NCBI GenBank assembly: GCA_043585095.1
Contig: CP121321.1
Coordinates: 1,178,001-1,242,000 of the forward strand
DNA length: 64,000 bases
Direction: 5' to 3'
Source: JANQIO01 sp043585095
Lineage (GTDB): Bacteria > Pseudomonadota > Gammaproteobacteria > Pseudomonadales > Halieaceae
Of this stretch, positions 8,961 through 16,479 are shown in pieces. The position numbers and the translations under genes were made by a program. Position 1 is the stretch's first letter, and each line of letters begins with the position of its first letter. The notes beneath the pieces were generated by a model. It made no database searches. It was given only the letters and a program-made list of their open reading frames with translations, and was not told where the DNA came from.

Positions 8961-9461
8961 ATGAGTTCAATTTTGGTAAGCCGCTACAACATGACTCTTA
9001 TGGTCTGCGTGATTCTAGCGTTGAACGGATGCGCGCAAGTGCAAAAGACTTTCTCCTTTATCCCCGGTATTCCAGATCCTGAAAACACTCCGGTGAGAAG
9101 TATCAGCTTTGAGGCCAATATAAACGTCAACCATGGCAATGCTGTTGAGGTAGATGTGTTCTTTGTCTTAGACGCGAACTTGCTTGAAGCTCTACCCGCT
9201 ACTTCACCCGAGTGGTTTTCTAGACGTTCGAAATTTCTCAGCAATCACTCAAATGAGATTATTGTCGGCTCAGTCGGTTTGGTGCCGGGCAGCAGCGCAT
9301 CTTTACTCATGCCTCAGGGCTTTAAAAAGGCTAAGGAAGTCGTTCTGTACGCCAACTATATCGCCACCACAGGGCAAAGCAGCTACCGCTTGCCCAGAGC
9401 GAAAGCTGTGCATGTACGCCTAACTGGCGTTGAGCCGGTGTTATCAGTCGCTGGCAAGTAA
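8961..9461 (+). CDS. Putative lipoprotein, distantly TssJ-like
   Basis: 166 residues with a lipoprotein signal (hydrophobic stretch then ALNGC, modified Cys at residue 23), followed by a beta-rich domain. The pattern of strands (AVEVDVFFVLDANLLEAL, then EIIVGSVGLVPGSSASLLMP, then KEVVLYANY) recalls the TssJ outer-membrane lipoproteins of type VI secretion, but no other type VI gene is present, so it would be an orphan. The resemblance is from pattern reading only. ATG codons at 8961 and 8991 are both possible; the first gives the better signal peptide. It is the first gene after the tRNA and probably accessory. Confidence 0.6.
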   Translation: MSSILVSRYNMTLMVCVILALNGCAQVQKTFSFIPGIPDPENTPVRSISFEANINVNHGNAVEVDVFFVLDANLLEALPATSPEWFSRRSKFLSNHSNEIIVGSVGLVPGSSASLLMPQGFKKAKEVVLYANYIATTGQSSYRLPRAKAVHVRLTGVEPVLSVAGK

Positions 9462-9568
9462 GTAGGGCGCGCAAAAAGTTTGGCATCTGAGCCGTTTACA
9501 GCCAGCTGCCATATATTTAGCCCTCGAAGCCCCGCCCCGTTCTCTAAGTGAGCAGCAACGAAATGAGC

Positions 9569-9754
9569 TCACTCTTGCTGCTTTTCGATTCGCCAGTAGA
9601 GGACGGCCAACAATAGCGAGGTGACTGCTGCGAAGGCATAAAGCCATGGGAAGCCATCGGGCTTTTGCCAGTCCACCGCGGCCTGCAAGGTGAACAGGGC
9701 TGCCAGTATCACTGGCAGCCCTATACGTGCGTTTCGGCGCGTGAGTAGCTTCAA
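9569..9754 (-). CDS. Small membrane protein, second gene of a coupled pair
   Basis: 61 residues read from TTG at 9754, which overlaps the stop of the upstream gene as TTGA; an AAGGAAG ribosome site lies 8 bases before it. The product (KLLTRRNARIGLPVILAA start, then WLYAFAAVTSLLLAVLYW) has two hydrophobic helices separated by a short polar loop (WQKPDGFP). I do not recognise the family. The translational coupling with a neighbour of the same size and topology suggests a two-subunit membrane module. Confidence 0.6.
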   Translation of the reverse strand: MKLLTRRNARIGLPVILAALFTLQAAVDWQKPDGFPWLYAFAAVTSLLLAVLYWRIEKQQE

Positions 9755-9939
9755 GGTGAATGCTTCCTTCGCGAGACGACAGCCATTACAGACAGTACCA
9801 CGCAAACTGCAGCTACAATACACAGCGCCGCGAAAACGAGTGCCTCCGCACTCGCACCCTCGCGCCAGGCGAAGAAAAGACCGGCTGCAATCGCAAACAG
9901 ATACCACAGGTTAAGAAGCAAGGCTCTGCGGCTTAACAT
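9751..9939 (-). CDS. Small membrane protein, first gene of a coupled pair
   Basis: 62 residues starting at ATG 9939 with a strong GGAGG ribosome site. Two hydrophobic helices (ALLLNLWYLFAIAAGLFFAW and ALVFAALCIVAAVCVVLSVM) flank a short charged loop (REGASAE). Function unknown. A decayed paralogue lies at 14060-14212 with the ribosome site preserved, which supports this being a real gene. Its stop overlaps the TTG start of the next small gene. Confidence 0.65.
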   Translation of the reverse strand: MLSRRALLLNLWYLFAIAAGLFFAWREGASAEALVFAALCIVAAVCVVLSVMAVVSRRKHSP

Positions 9940-10270
9940 GGCGTTACCTCCATTTTGATTGGCCGGGATTACTGGCGGATGACCATCACTCTACGCGCCC
10001 GTGCAGCAGGGTACTGGGTGAATGCTTTAAATATAGACCACTTGCAGCGGTTAGTTTTCAGGACGCAACCGTTAAACTACGACTACTTTTCTGGACTCAC
10101 GTCCTTATCTATCACAGCCTTTATCAGCGATAGTGTCCGATCGGTATCAGCGAGGCATTCGTGAAGACCGCCATTACTGCAACTGAACTAGAACACTGCA
10201 CCGCCCGTAATCCTTAAGTAGCTTATTAAATTTACGATGCCAGAGCGCAAGGCCAGAATATCTGTGCGCC
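9940..10270. other. Gene-free stretch upstream of the first substrate-binding protein gene
   Basis: About 330 bp between the divergent small membrane gene and the SBP gene. It must hold the promoters of both, but I see no convincing -35/-10 pair and no coding frame with family resemblance. Confidence 0.4.
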
Positions 10271-11461
10271 TGGCTAAGGAAAATTATGTATAAATGGCTC
10301 ATCCTCCAACCCCTGTTGATGCTTGTTTGCCTTATGGCCCGTGCAGAATCTCCGCTTGTTTTTCAGATGGACCTTGGCGTTCGGAATGCGCAGTTCGCGG
10401 GGCTTAATTGGGCTGAGTCGAAGGGCTGGTTTGCCGATTCAGGTCTCGATCTGGAAGTGCGCCGCTGGTCCAAGGGTATGGATTCTGTCGCCGCCGAGGT
10501 GGTGGGTCGGCCTGGCACCATCGGCTCTTTGGAGAGCGGTTTGTTCCTGTCGTCAGTCGCAGAAGGCCATCCTATTGTGGCGATTGGAACCATGTTTCAG
10601 GCCTCACCGCTGGGATTGATCAGTCTCGCTTCCACCGGTATTTCCGGTCCTGCCGACCTGCGCGGGAAAACGGTTGCCGTTCACGGCGACGGGCATGAAG
10701 CGATTGCTACGATGCTGTACAGCACCGGAATCCCTGCTAATGAGGTGACGATAATCGAATCGACTTACGGCAACGGTCCATTACTGGCCGGAGAGATGGA
10801 TGCTAAGCAGGGATACATCGTTGATGAATTCGTAAAGCTGCAAACAGCGGGTCACGACGTTCGGATACTGCCTTACATGGATTACGGCCACGTGGCGTAT
10901 TCGCAGGTGATGTTTGTCAGCGAGGAAACGCTTCGAAAGTATCCCGATGAGCTTGTCTCGTTTCTCAAAGTGCTGGATCGCGGCTGGCGTGCCGCTACCG
11001 CTGACCCTGAGGCGGGGGCGGCGCTCACCGTCGAACAGTTCGAGCCACAGCTTGATCTGCGCTACCAGGTCGCTTCGCTGACTGGCATCATCGATCTCTT
11101 GTGGGCAGAAAGCCCGACTACCTCTGCCATGAGCGAGGACACCTGGCGAACCAATGCCGCCAACTACTTGCGTACCCATCCCGGGGCTGCGCTGCCGCCG
11201 ATGTCGTCATGGACCGATTTCAGTGTGGTGGAGGCTGCCGCGCAACCCTAGGTCTTAGGTCAGGTTGCTGTAGATTGCCGGCCAGGATGAGCATCGGCGC
11301 TTGCTGAGTCCAGCACCTAAAGGCGTAGATGCACCCAGCTCAGATGCGCGCGCGCTCAGCGCGTACGCAGGTTAGGACAAGCGATAGAGGCGTGTTGCCT
11401 AGGTGTCTGTAGTGATCTCGAAGCGGCAGCAGTCGCTGCCGTTGGCGCAGCAGGCAGTTTC
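10271..11461 (+). repeat. Left copy of a 1.2-kb direct repeat
   Basis: Nearly identical to 33512-34700: it spans the SBP gene, its 3' non-coding sequence and the last codons of bchJ on the other strand. Differences are scattered substitutions and a 2-base length change in a CG-rich run near 11350. Left of 10271 and right of 11461 the two copies diverge. The repeats are direct and about 23.2 kb apart. Confidence 0.93.
10286..11251 (+). CDS. ABC-type substrate-binding protein, NMT1/THI5-like (copy 1)
   Basis: 321 residues with a signal peptide (hydrophobic stretch ending near MARA, about residue 20) and a periplasmic binding-protein fold of the NitT/TauT-NMT1 type. Recognisable parts are AQFAGLNWAESKGWFADSGL (capture of the ligand by a dimer of alpha/beta lobes), GTIGSLESGLFL and DLRGKTVAVHGDGHEA. 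Such proteins bind small organic molecules (thiamin precursors, sulfonates, ureides) for import. No permease or ATPase gene is adjacent, so it is an orphan whose ligand is unknown. It differs from the copy at 33527 at only nine residues. Confidence 0.85.
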   Translation: MYKWLILQPLLMLVCLMARAESPLVFQMDLGVRNAQFAGLNWAESKGWFADSGLDLEVRRWSKGMDSVAAEVVGRPGTIGSLESGLFLSSVAEGHPIVAIGTMFQASPLGLISLASTGISGPADLRGKTVAVHGDGHEAIATMLYSTGIPANEVTIIESTYGNGPLLAGEMDAKQGYIVDEFVKLQTAGHDVRILPYMDYGHVAYSQVMFVSEETLRKYPDELVSFLKVLDRGWRAATADPEAGAALTVEQFEPQLDLRYQVASLTGIIDLLWAESPTTSAMSEDTWRTNAANYLRTHPGAALPPMSSWTDFSVVEAAAQP

Positions 11462-11490
11462 TACAAAGCGGGCGTCAGGGTCAATATGAT
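11399..11490 (-). pseudogene. Fragment of bchJ 3' end
   Basis: On the minus strand the last codons, from about IDPDARFVETACC through to the TAG at 11401-11399, match the C-terminus of the full bchJ at 34638. The part 11399-11461 is nearly identical at DNA level to the intact gene. The next 20-30 bases still encode a similar peptide but with quite different DNA, and beyond that all similarity ends. It has no start codon or upstream domain, so it is a dead gene end at the border of the repeat. Confidence 0.7.
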
Positions 11491-12068
11491 TTGGCTGGCG
11501 TCTCGTTGTGTGAGGCATGCCGATTCAGCAGGTTGCTGAGGTGCTTCATTTTGAGAGTCTGCGTTCCTTGTCCAGCAGGCTCTTTAGAAGCAAGCTCTAT
11601 AAACACAAGCGCTTTCACCGACACAAAAGTCACCGACCGTGCACAGATTAAAAGGGGAATTAGCACCAAATACATGCTTGATCGTTCCCGATTGAAGCAA
11701 TGTGCACCATAAGCTGCTACCACATGCCATTGCGACCAAAGTCATTTAGTTGGCAGCGCAATCGCTAGTCACTCTATACGCCGTTGTCGCAGCACGAGCT
11801 GATCAGCGAGGCAAAATGGAGTTCATATGCCCATGGGACAAGGATTCGCCTCCTTGTCCTACAGGAAAAGCACCGGTGCATACGAAAAGGCGTTCCGTGC
11901 CTTACAGTGTGCAGGCTGCCTCGACTCGGATTCCAGCCTACTGTTGTGTTTAAGCTACCCAGCATATCTGACCTGCGGGACTGTAACTGCTGCCTGACAA
12001 ACGCGTCCAGTCTAGTGAGGGAAGTCCAAGACTTGGCTACGCGAATGCCCGACAGCAGCGTCACCTAC
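11491..12068. other. Gene-poor stretch
   Basis: About 580 bp. One minus-strand frame (ATG at 11675, stop 11481) could encode a 64-residue peptide with a hydrophobic start, but it overlaps the bchJ fragment in another frame and has no ribosome site that I trust. Nothing else is supportable. Confidence 0.35.
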
Positions 12069-13820
12069 TTAGGCGACTTCGATCTGGTCACGATTGATGT
12101 TAATCGTCGTACCGTCAAACTTGGTCAATGAGAAAGAGAACTCCTCGTTGGTGGAAACAGAGTAATCCTGTAGCAGACCGATTGCCTGCTGTTCTCCTAC
12201 GAGGAGGCCGTCGATACCATCTGATCGGTAGTGAACACCCGCGGCATCGCGACCGATCGCGACGTTGCTGGCCAGCTTGTCGAGCTCGTTTCCTACTGTA
12301 AGGATGCCTGAAAAAGGATCCAGAAAACTACCTGTGGCGTTCGCCACGACAGGCTCGGGCACTTCGAAACGCTCGTCGAAGAATGCCTTCAGGACCGTCA
12401 CACAGCATCCAGCTATGGTCGCGTGCCCAGCGGGGTAGGCCGGATGGGTCGGTGAGCCCTCTGGATACGCCTGTGGCAGGAGATATGAGTCGTTTTGCGA
12501 AAATGTCCGAGCAAGACCGTTTGAGCCGAGCAAATCGGGGTGAATGTCGTAGCTGCGCTGCTGATTGACGTGAAAGTGGACTCTGCCCCCATAGGTTTCC
12601 GGCCTTAGGCGACGATGAACATTCCATTTCTGATACCAAGCACTGCTTAGCGCCAGGTTACCCGCCTGGGTCACAAGGTCGAGGATGAACGGTCCCCCGA
12701 GGCTCGTAAACGCGCCTTGGTTGCTGATCGTTTCATTAAAGTAGGGATTGGACCTATCCACCGCTTCACGCCCAAAGGAAAGGAGGATCAGGGCCGCATT
12801 CAGGTATGCTTGGAAAAGTACGTCGCGGTGGACGTACTCGCCCAGCGAACGATTGTCGTAGATGAACCGAGGATCCGGGTCGAAACCCAGTACCTCCAAC
12901 GGCGCGCCTCCGCGTTGGATATTTAACCAGTTACCTTCGGTGACCATTGTATCGACGAACGACAAAGGCACTTCATAGCGCTGCTCTATAATGGTCGGCC
13001 CATAAGGAACGTTCTTCCAGAGAAACTGGCTGATGTAGGGACCGACAAGATCGCCGCCGGCCTCACCGCGAAAGAGGGTCTCTGGGGTAACGAGCCCGGC
13101 CGCTTTGGGTCCGACGGTTTCGCTAAAAGAATTTAGATCTGCGCAGGCCGCAGCGATATCCTGGTCGATGTCGTAGTTGGCGAACGGTACGTCACGTGTC
13201 AACGCTTGCCAGTACAGTTCACCCATTTCAGCTGCAGTTTCCGCACTTGCGAAGGCCGGAGCGGCGCGCATGCGCGTCGCATGGCCGTCCAAACCGGCGA
13301 AAATGAACCTGAATGCACCCTGAGGGTTAGCAAGGGTTCTTGAAGCGGTCGGGTCAAGCGGAACGTCGCCGAATCTGCCGTCTTCGCAGGCGGCTACGAG
13401 AGCCTCGAATGCTTCGGGCGTCACTTCACCAAACTCGTTGTGGGGAAGTGTCTTAGTGAAGCTGGCGTAGTAGGCCTCGCTCGCATAGAGGGTTTCGTCG
13501 TCGTTAACCTCTTGCGGGCTGAGTCCGGCGGTCTGCATTTCTTTGCTTCTGGCTTGCTGGATCCTTATGTCTGCGGCTGCATTTGTGCGTGCCTCATCCG
13601 TGGGATCCATGCTCGAAGCAGCTGCGGCGGAAGGGATAATACCGTTACCGTTGTCGCTAGAGCAGCCGATCGTAGCCACAGCGCCGACAGCTGCGCCTAG
13701 CATCGCTGACGATCGCAAGAAGTGTCTTCGTGAGCTACTCGACATCTCCTCATGATCGCTCCCAGCAAATTGTGGGCCTTTTTTCGAGTCTGGCGGTGCT
13801 TTGTGGTCAGATTTTGCCAT
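12069..13820 (-). CDS. Vanadium-dependent haloperoxidase, Tat-exported
   Basis: 583-residue PAP2-superfamily enzyme that would oxidise halide with hydrogen peroxide to hypohalous acid. Vanadate-binding residues are in family order: KWNVHRRLRP (Lys and Arg, near residue 400), YPAGHATIAG in place of the usual PSGH (near 460; His kept, Ser replaced by Ala) and GRDAAGVHYRSD (Arg and catalytic His, near 530). The N-terminus has a twin-arginine signal SRRHFLRSSAM followed by a hydrophobic stretch and TIGC at Cys53, so it may be a Tat-exported lipoprotein. An ATG at residue 26 is an alternative start. It stands alone, convergent with nothing obvious. Confidence 0.88.
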   Translation of the reverse strand: MAKSDHKAPPDSKKGPQFAGSDHEEMSSSSRRHFLRSSAMLGAAVGAVATIGCSSDNGNGIIPSAAAASSMDPTDEARTNAAADIRIQQARSKEMQTAGLSPQEVNDDETLYASEAYYASFTKTLPHNEFGEVTPEAFEALVAACEDGRFGDVPLDPTASRTLANPQGAFRFIFAGLDGHATRMRAAPAFASAETAAEMGELYWQALTRDVPFANYDIDQDIAAACADLNSFSETVGPKAAGLVTPETLFRGEAGGDLVGPYISQFLWKNVPYGPTIIEQRYEVPLSFVDTMVTEGNWLNIQRGGAPLEVLGFDPDPRFIYDNRSLGEYVHRDVLFQAYLNAALILLSFGREAVDRSNPYFNETISNQGAFTSLGGPFILDLVTQAGNLALSSAWYQKWNVHRRLRPETYGGRVHFHVNQQRSYDIHPDLLGSNGLARTFSQNDSYLLPQAYPEGSPTHPAYPAGHATIAGCCVTVLKAFFDERFEVPEPVVANATGSFLDPFSGILTVGNELDKLASNVAIGRDAAGVHYRSDGIDGLLVGEQQAIGLLQDYSVSTNEEFSFSLTKFDGTTININRDQIEVA

Positions 13821-14059
13821 GCGATATGTTTTCCTGAGAGATGTAAGAATCTAATTAATTTTTTTTTGTTAGACAGCCGCTTGAGGGTGGTAAATACGCT
13901 ACCGACGCGGATTAAAATTCAGTGTGTTCGCGCTACTACAACACCAGCGATTCACCCCCTCTTTACGCAAGCGAAAGTTAACATCATTGCACTGGCTGGA
14001 TCGTATGCGTTTGTAGAAACAATGCATTAATACGTCAGGATCCATATTTGTGCGCCTTG

Positions 14060-14212
14060 CGTGCCGAGAAAGATAGGGCTACGGGCAGAGCTGCTAAGCA
14101 CAGCGCTGCAAATGCAAGTGCCTGCACGATGGCACCCTCGCATTAAGCAGAAAATGACTTGAACCGCAAACAGATACCACTAGGTACGAACCAGTGCTCT
14201 GCGGCTCAACGT
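14060..14212 (-). pseudogene. Decayed paralogue of the 62-aa membrane protein gene
   Basis: Aligns along its length with the reverse strand of 9780-9939. The GGAGG ribosome site is kept, but the start codon has become ACG, there is a TAG at codon 11 (after LSRRALVRT) and a frameshift follows; downstream the shifted frame still reads EGAIVQALAFAALCLAAL, clearly matching the intact protein. No intact second gene of the pair is visible after it. Confidence 0.75.
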
Positions 14213-14240
14213 GGCATTGCCTCCGTTTTGACAGGCCTGC

Positions 14241-14760
14241 GTAATTGAAGGACGTTCTGTATCCTGCTCCCTTTTGCTGCAACGCCGCACCCTATGCTGA
14301 GCCAAGTGAAAAGCCCGCGGCCTCTAGATCAATGCCTTAGATCAGCTGTGCGGATACCCATCTGCCTATATTCATACATCCTCCAGCACTGTTAAGAAGC
14401 TTGGAGTGGTCAATGAAGGCCCAGCGAACAGAGTGGCCAGGCAGAGCGCAACGCTGACAGCGTCGAGATCATCTTCACTTGGCGAGCTAAGGGAATCACA
14501 GTGAGAAGTGTCTGTGGTACTTGCGAATACGTTCGCATCTCTGGTGACTAAAACTTCTGATACTTACTGAGGTCGTCAAAGTTCAGAGCGCCTCGATGTC
14601 GAGCAGTTACAAAAGATTGCATAGATCTACACACCTTACACTTCCATGTTTGCTTGACCGGGTCGCGGCATCTAACTTCCTATAATGAGCCAGATCTACG
14701 ACGATCTGAGGAAAGCAGATTGAAGAAGGCAGGTGAAGCCGGTGTAAGGAGAATTGATCG
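14241..14760. other. Intergenic stretch with a perfect -10 box
   Basis: No gene seen. TATAAT at 14681-14686 stands 75 bp before the next gene; the nearest -35-like TTGACC (14654-14659) is 21 bp away, longer than usual, so the promoter assignment is uncertain. Confidence 0.4.
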
Positions 14761-15276
14761 ATGTTAATAAGCAGGCTCGCGAGAAGAAATTACGTCACTG
14801 TTTGCATATTTGCCAGCCTCATTTGCGCATTCGTGTTCTTGGGCATGAAAACATATGCCGGTAATATCGATCACAAGCGAATGCAGCGTCAGGCGTCCCT
14901 CGCTGCGGAGCTCAAATTTATGAGCGATGGTAGCGAGCGCATCAAGGATAACTTTGCCTACTTCTTTGCCGGTGTGATCGAAGTTATATCGCAGGGCCTG
15001 CCACCTGATCGAGAGATACGCAGGGAATTAACCGTCGCATCTTCGATAATTCGGACCGAAGTCGCTATCCTCTCGGAGTACGACGAGCAGCTCTCTGAAC
15101 GCGGCAAAGAAATGGTGTCACACCTCAGCGAACTCAACGGCAACATCATGAACTTTTCCCGGAGTGAGATACGCGAATATAAAGAGCAGCTCGTACTCGC
15201 AAAGGAAGGTTATGAGACTTTCGTAATCGAGTTGAATGACGCCACCAAGGCACGCTTGCAAAGCTCGCTGGACTAG
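14761..15276 (+). CDS. Hypothetical membrane-anchored helical protein
   Basis: 171 residues starting at ATG 14761 behind a good AAGGAG ribosome site. One N-terminal helix (VTVCIFASLICAFVFLGM) is followed by about 135 residues that look almost wholly alpha-helical and charged, similar in build to the periplasmic four-helix sensor part of chemoreceptors or histidine kinases but with no signalling domain after it. I do not recognise a family. Isolated between long non-coding regions. Confidence 0.7.
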   Translation: MLISRLARRNYVTVCIFASLICAFVFLGMKTYAGNIDHKRMQRQASLAAELKFMSDGSERIKDNFAYFFAGVIEVISQGLPPDREIRRELTVASSIIRTEVAILSEYDEQLSERGKEMVSHLSELNGNIMNFSRSEIREYKEQLVLAKEGYETFVIELNDATKARLQSSLD

Positions 15277-16479
15277 GAGGTTGATTCTGCGTATTGTCGG
15301 AAAGCCGAGAGTAGTCCAGCAATGCGTGCGGTGCTCTGTGGGGCGTGCATTCACTCTTGACCCGGTAGGGTGTTTATGAATTTTCAAGAACGCCACGTAA
15401 CACTCCTCGTTTGATATCAAATAGCAACCACCTTATTTAAGCGATATTGGCAGACGCCGACAACGAGTCTGATGTAAACCTCAGAATGCAGGGAGAGCGA
15501 TGCTGCGGTAGGCGTTGCATGGGCTTGCGTGTTCGACCACAAGTTCAATCTCTTTATTGATGGCTGTATGTTTCTTTGGTGAGGCTCTGGTAGATTTGCG
15601 TCAATGAAAAGGCTTTCGCTTTTGTAGGCATCGCTCATGCTGAAGGTGTGGGAGCCACGAGCGTTCAGAAGTTGTCACGTTGGGGTCCGTTGGTCAGACC
15701 CGGCTCAAAATAGTTGGCACCGCAAGTTCAGCTCAAGCTGTCTGTAGTTTCGTTACACGCGCCCGTGCTACCAGCTGTACTTTTTCGACTTTGCCAGGTG
15801 GGTAAAGCGGAAGAGGAAGCCTCAGTGCCTATGCGCCCGATCGAGACGCAGGTGTCATGTTTCCGTTTGGCTTTTACTTTCGAGTCTCTCCTTTATGCAG
15901 CGGTAGCTGCTGCGGGCACAAGGTGTTGCTCAGAACAGCGAGTACTACCGCTACCCCGATTAAAACCTCTTTGCGACACGTTTGTTTGTATTTAACCGTC
16001 GCCCCCCCCCCAGAGCTTCACTGCGGAGGACCGTTTAAAACCGACTTCTGGCACACGCTGTTGCGGTTAGTGTCTCAAAGGATGATGCCTTCATCTCTTA
16101 AATTGCTCTGAGCATAAATTGGATCGTCAGTTATGAATCGAGATGATTCCGTCGTGAGGTCTTCTGTCGAGATTCGCGATGAGCACTGCGCCTGCATATC
16201 TGCTGAACCGAAGGTGTCTAGCTGAGGGTAAAGGGTAGTGAATAATAGCTAACGCCTTGTATCTCAATCACACACATTTCTACTTAAAATTTCCATTAGC
16301 CTTCTGGGGAATGACATATCCAGCCACCTCTTACAAAAGAGTGACATTATTTTTTCGGAGTGACTGACATAATTTCATTCCATAGTTACTTAGCAGACAC
16401 GCCTCCGCCATTTGTAGAAAACTGGCGACATGGGTGCGTCTGCATTTTTTGCTTTTGATTTCAGAGGATTTTAGGCGGC
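15277..16479. other. 1.2-kb gene-free stretch upstream of the redox operon
   Basis: No supportable gene. It contains a run of ten C at 16002-16011, a perfect TTTGATATCAAA palindrome at about 15409, and just before the operon two similar decamers (GTGACATTAT and CTGACATAAT, around 16340-16380) that could bind a regulator. Minus-strand codons around 15890-15990 encode a short hydrophobic peptide with no start codon, possibly a gene relic. Confidence 0.4.

Noticed and set aside
11481..11675. 64-codon minus-strand frame with hydrophobic start
   Set aside because: Overlaps the bchJ fragment in another frame and lacks supporting signals.
11890..11945. Third possible copy of the tRNA-Cys end
   Set aside because: Only scattered similarity (a GATTCCAGCCT-like stretch); too short and imperfect to call.
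15409..15420. TTTGATATCAAA palindrome as an FNR/ANR box
   Set aside because: FNR boxes need four bases between TTGAT and ATCAA; here there are none, and the site is over 1 kb from the operon.
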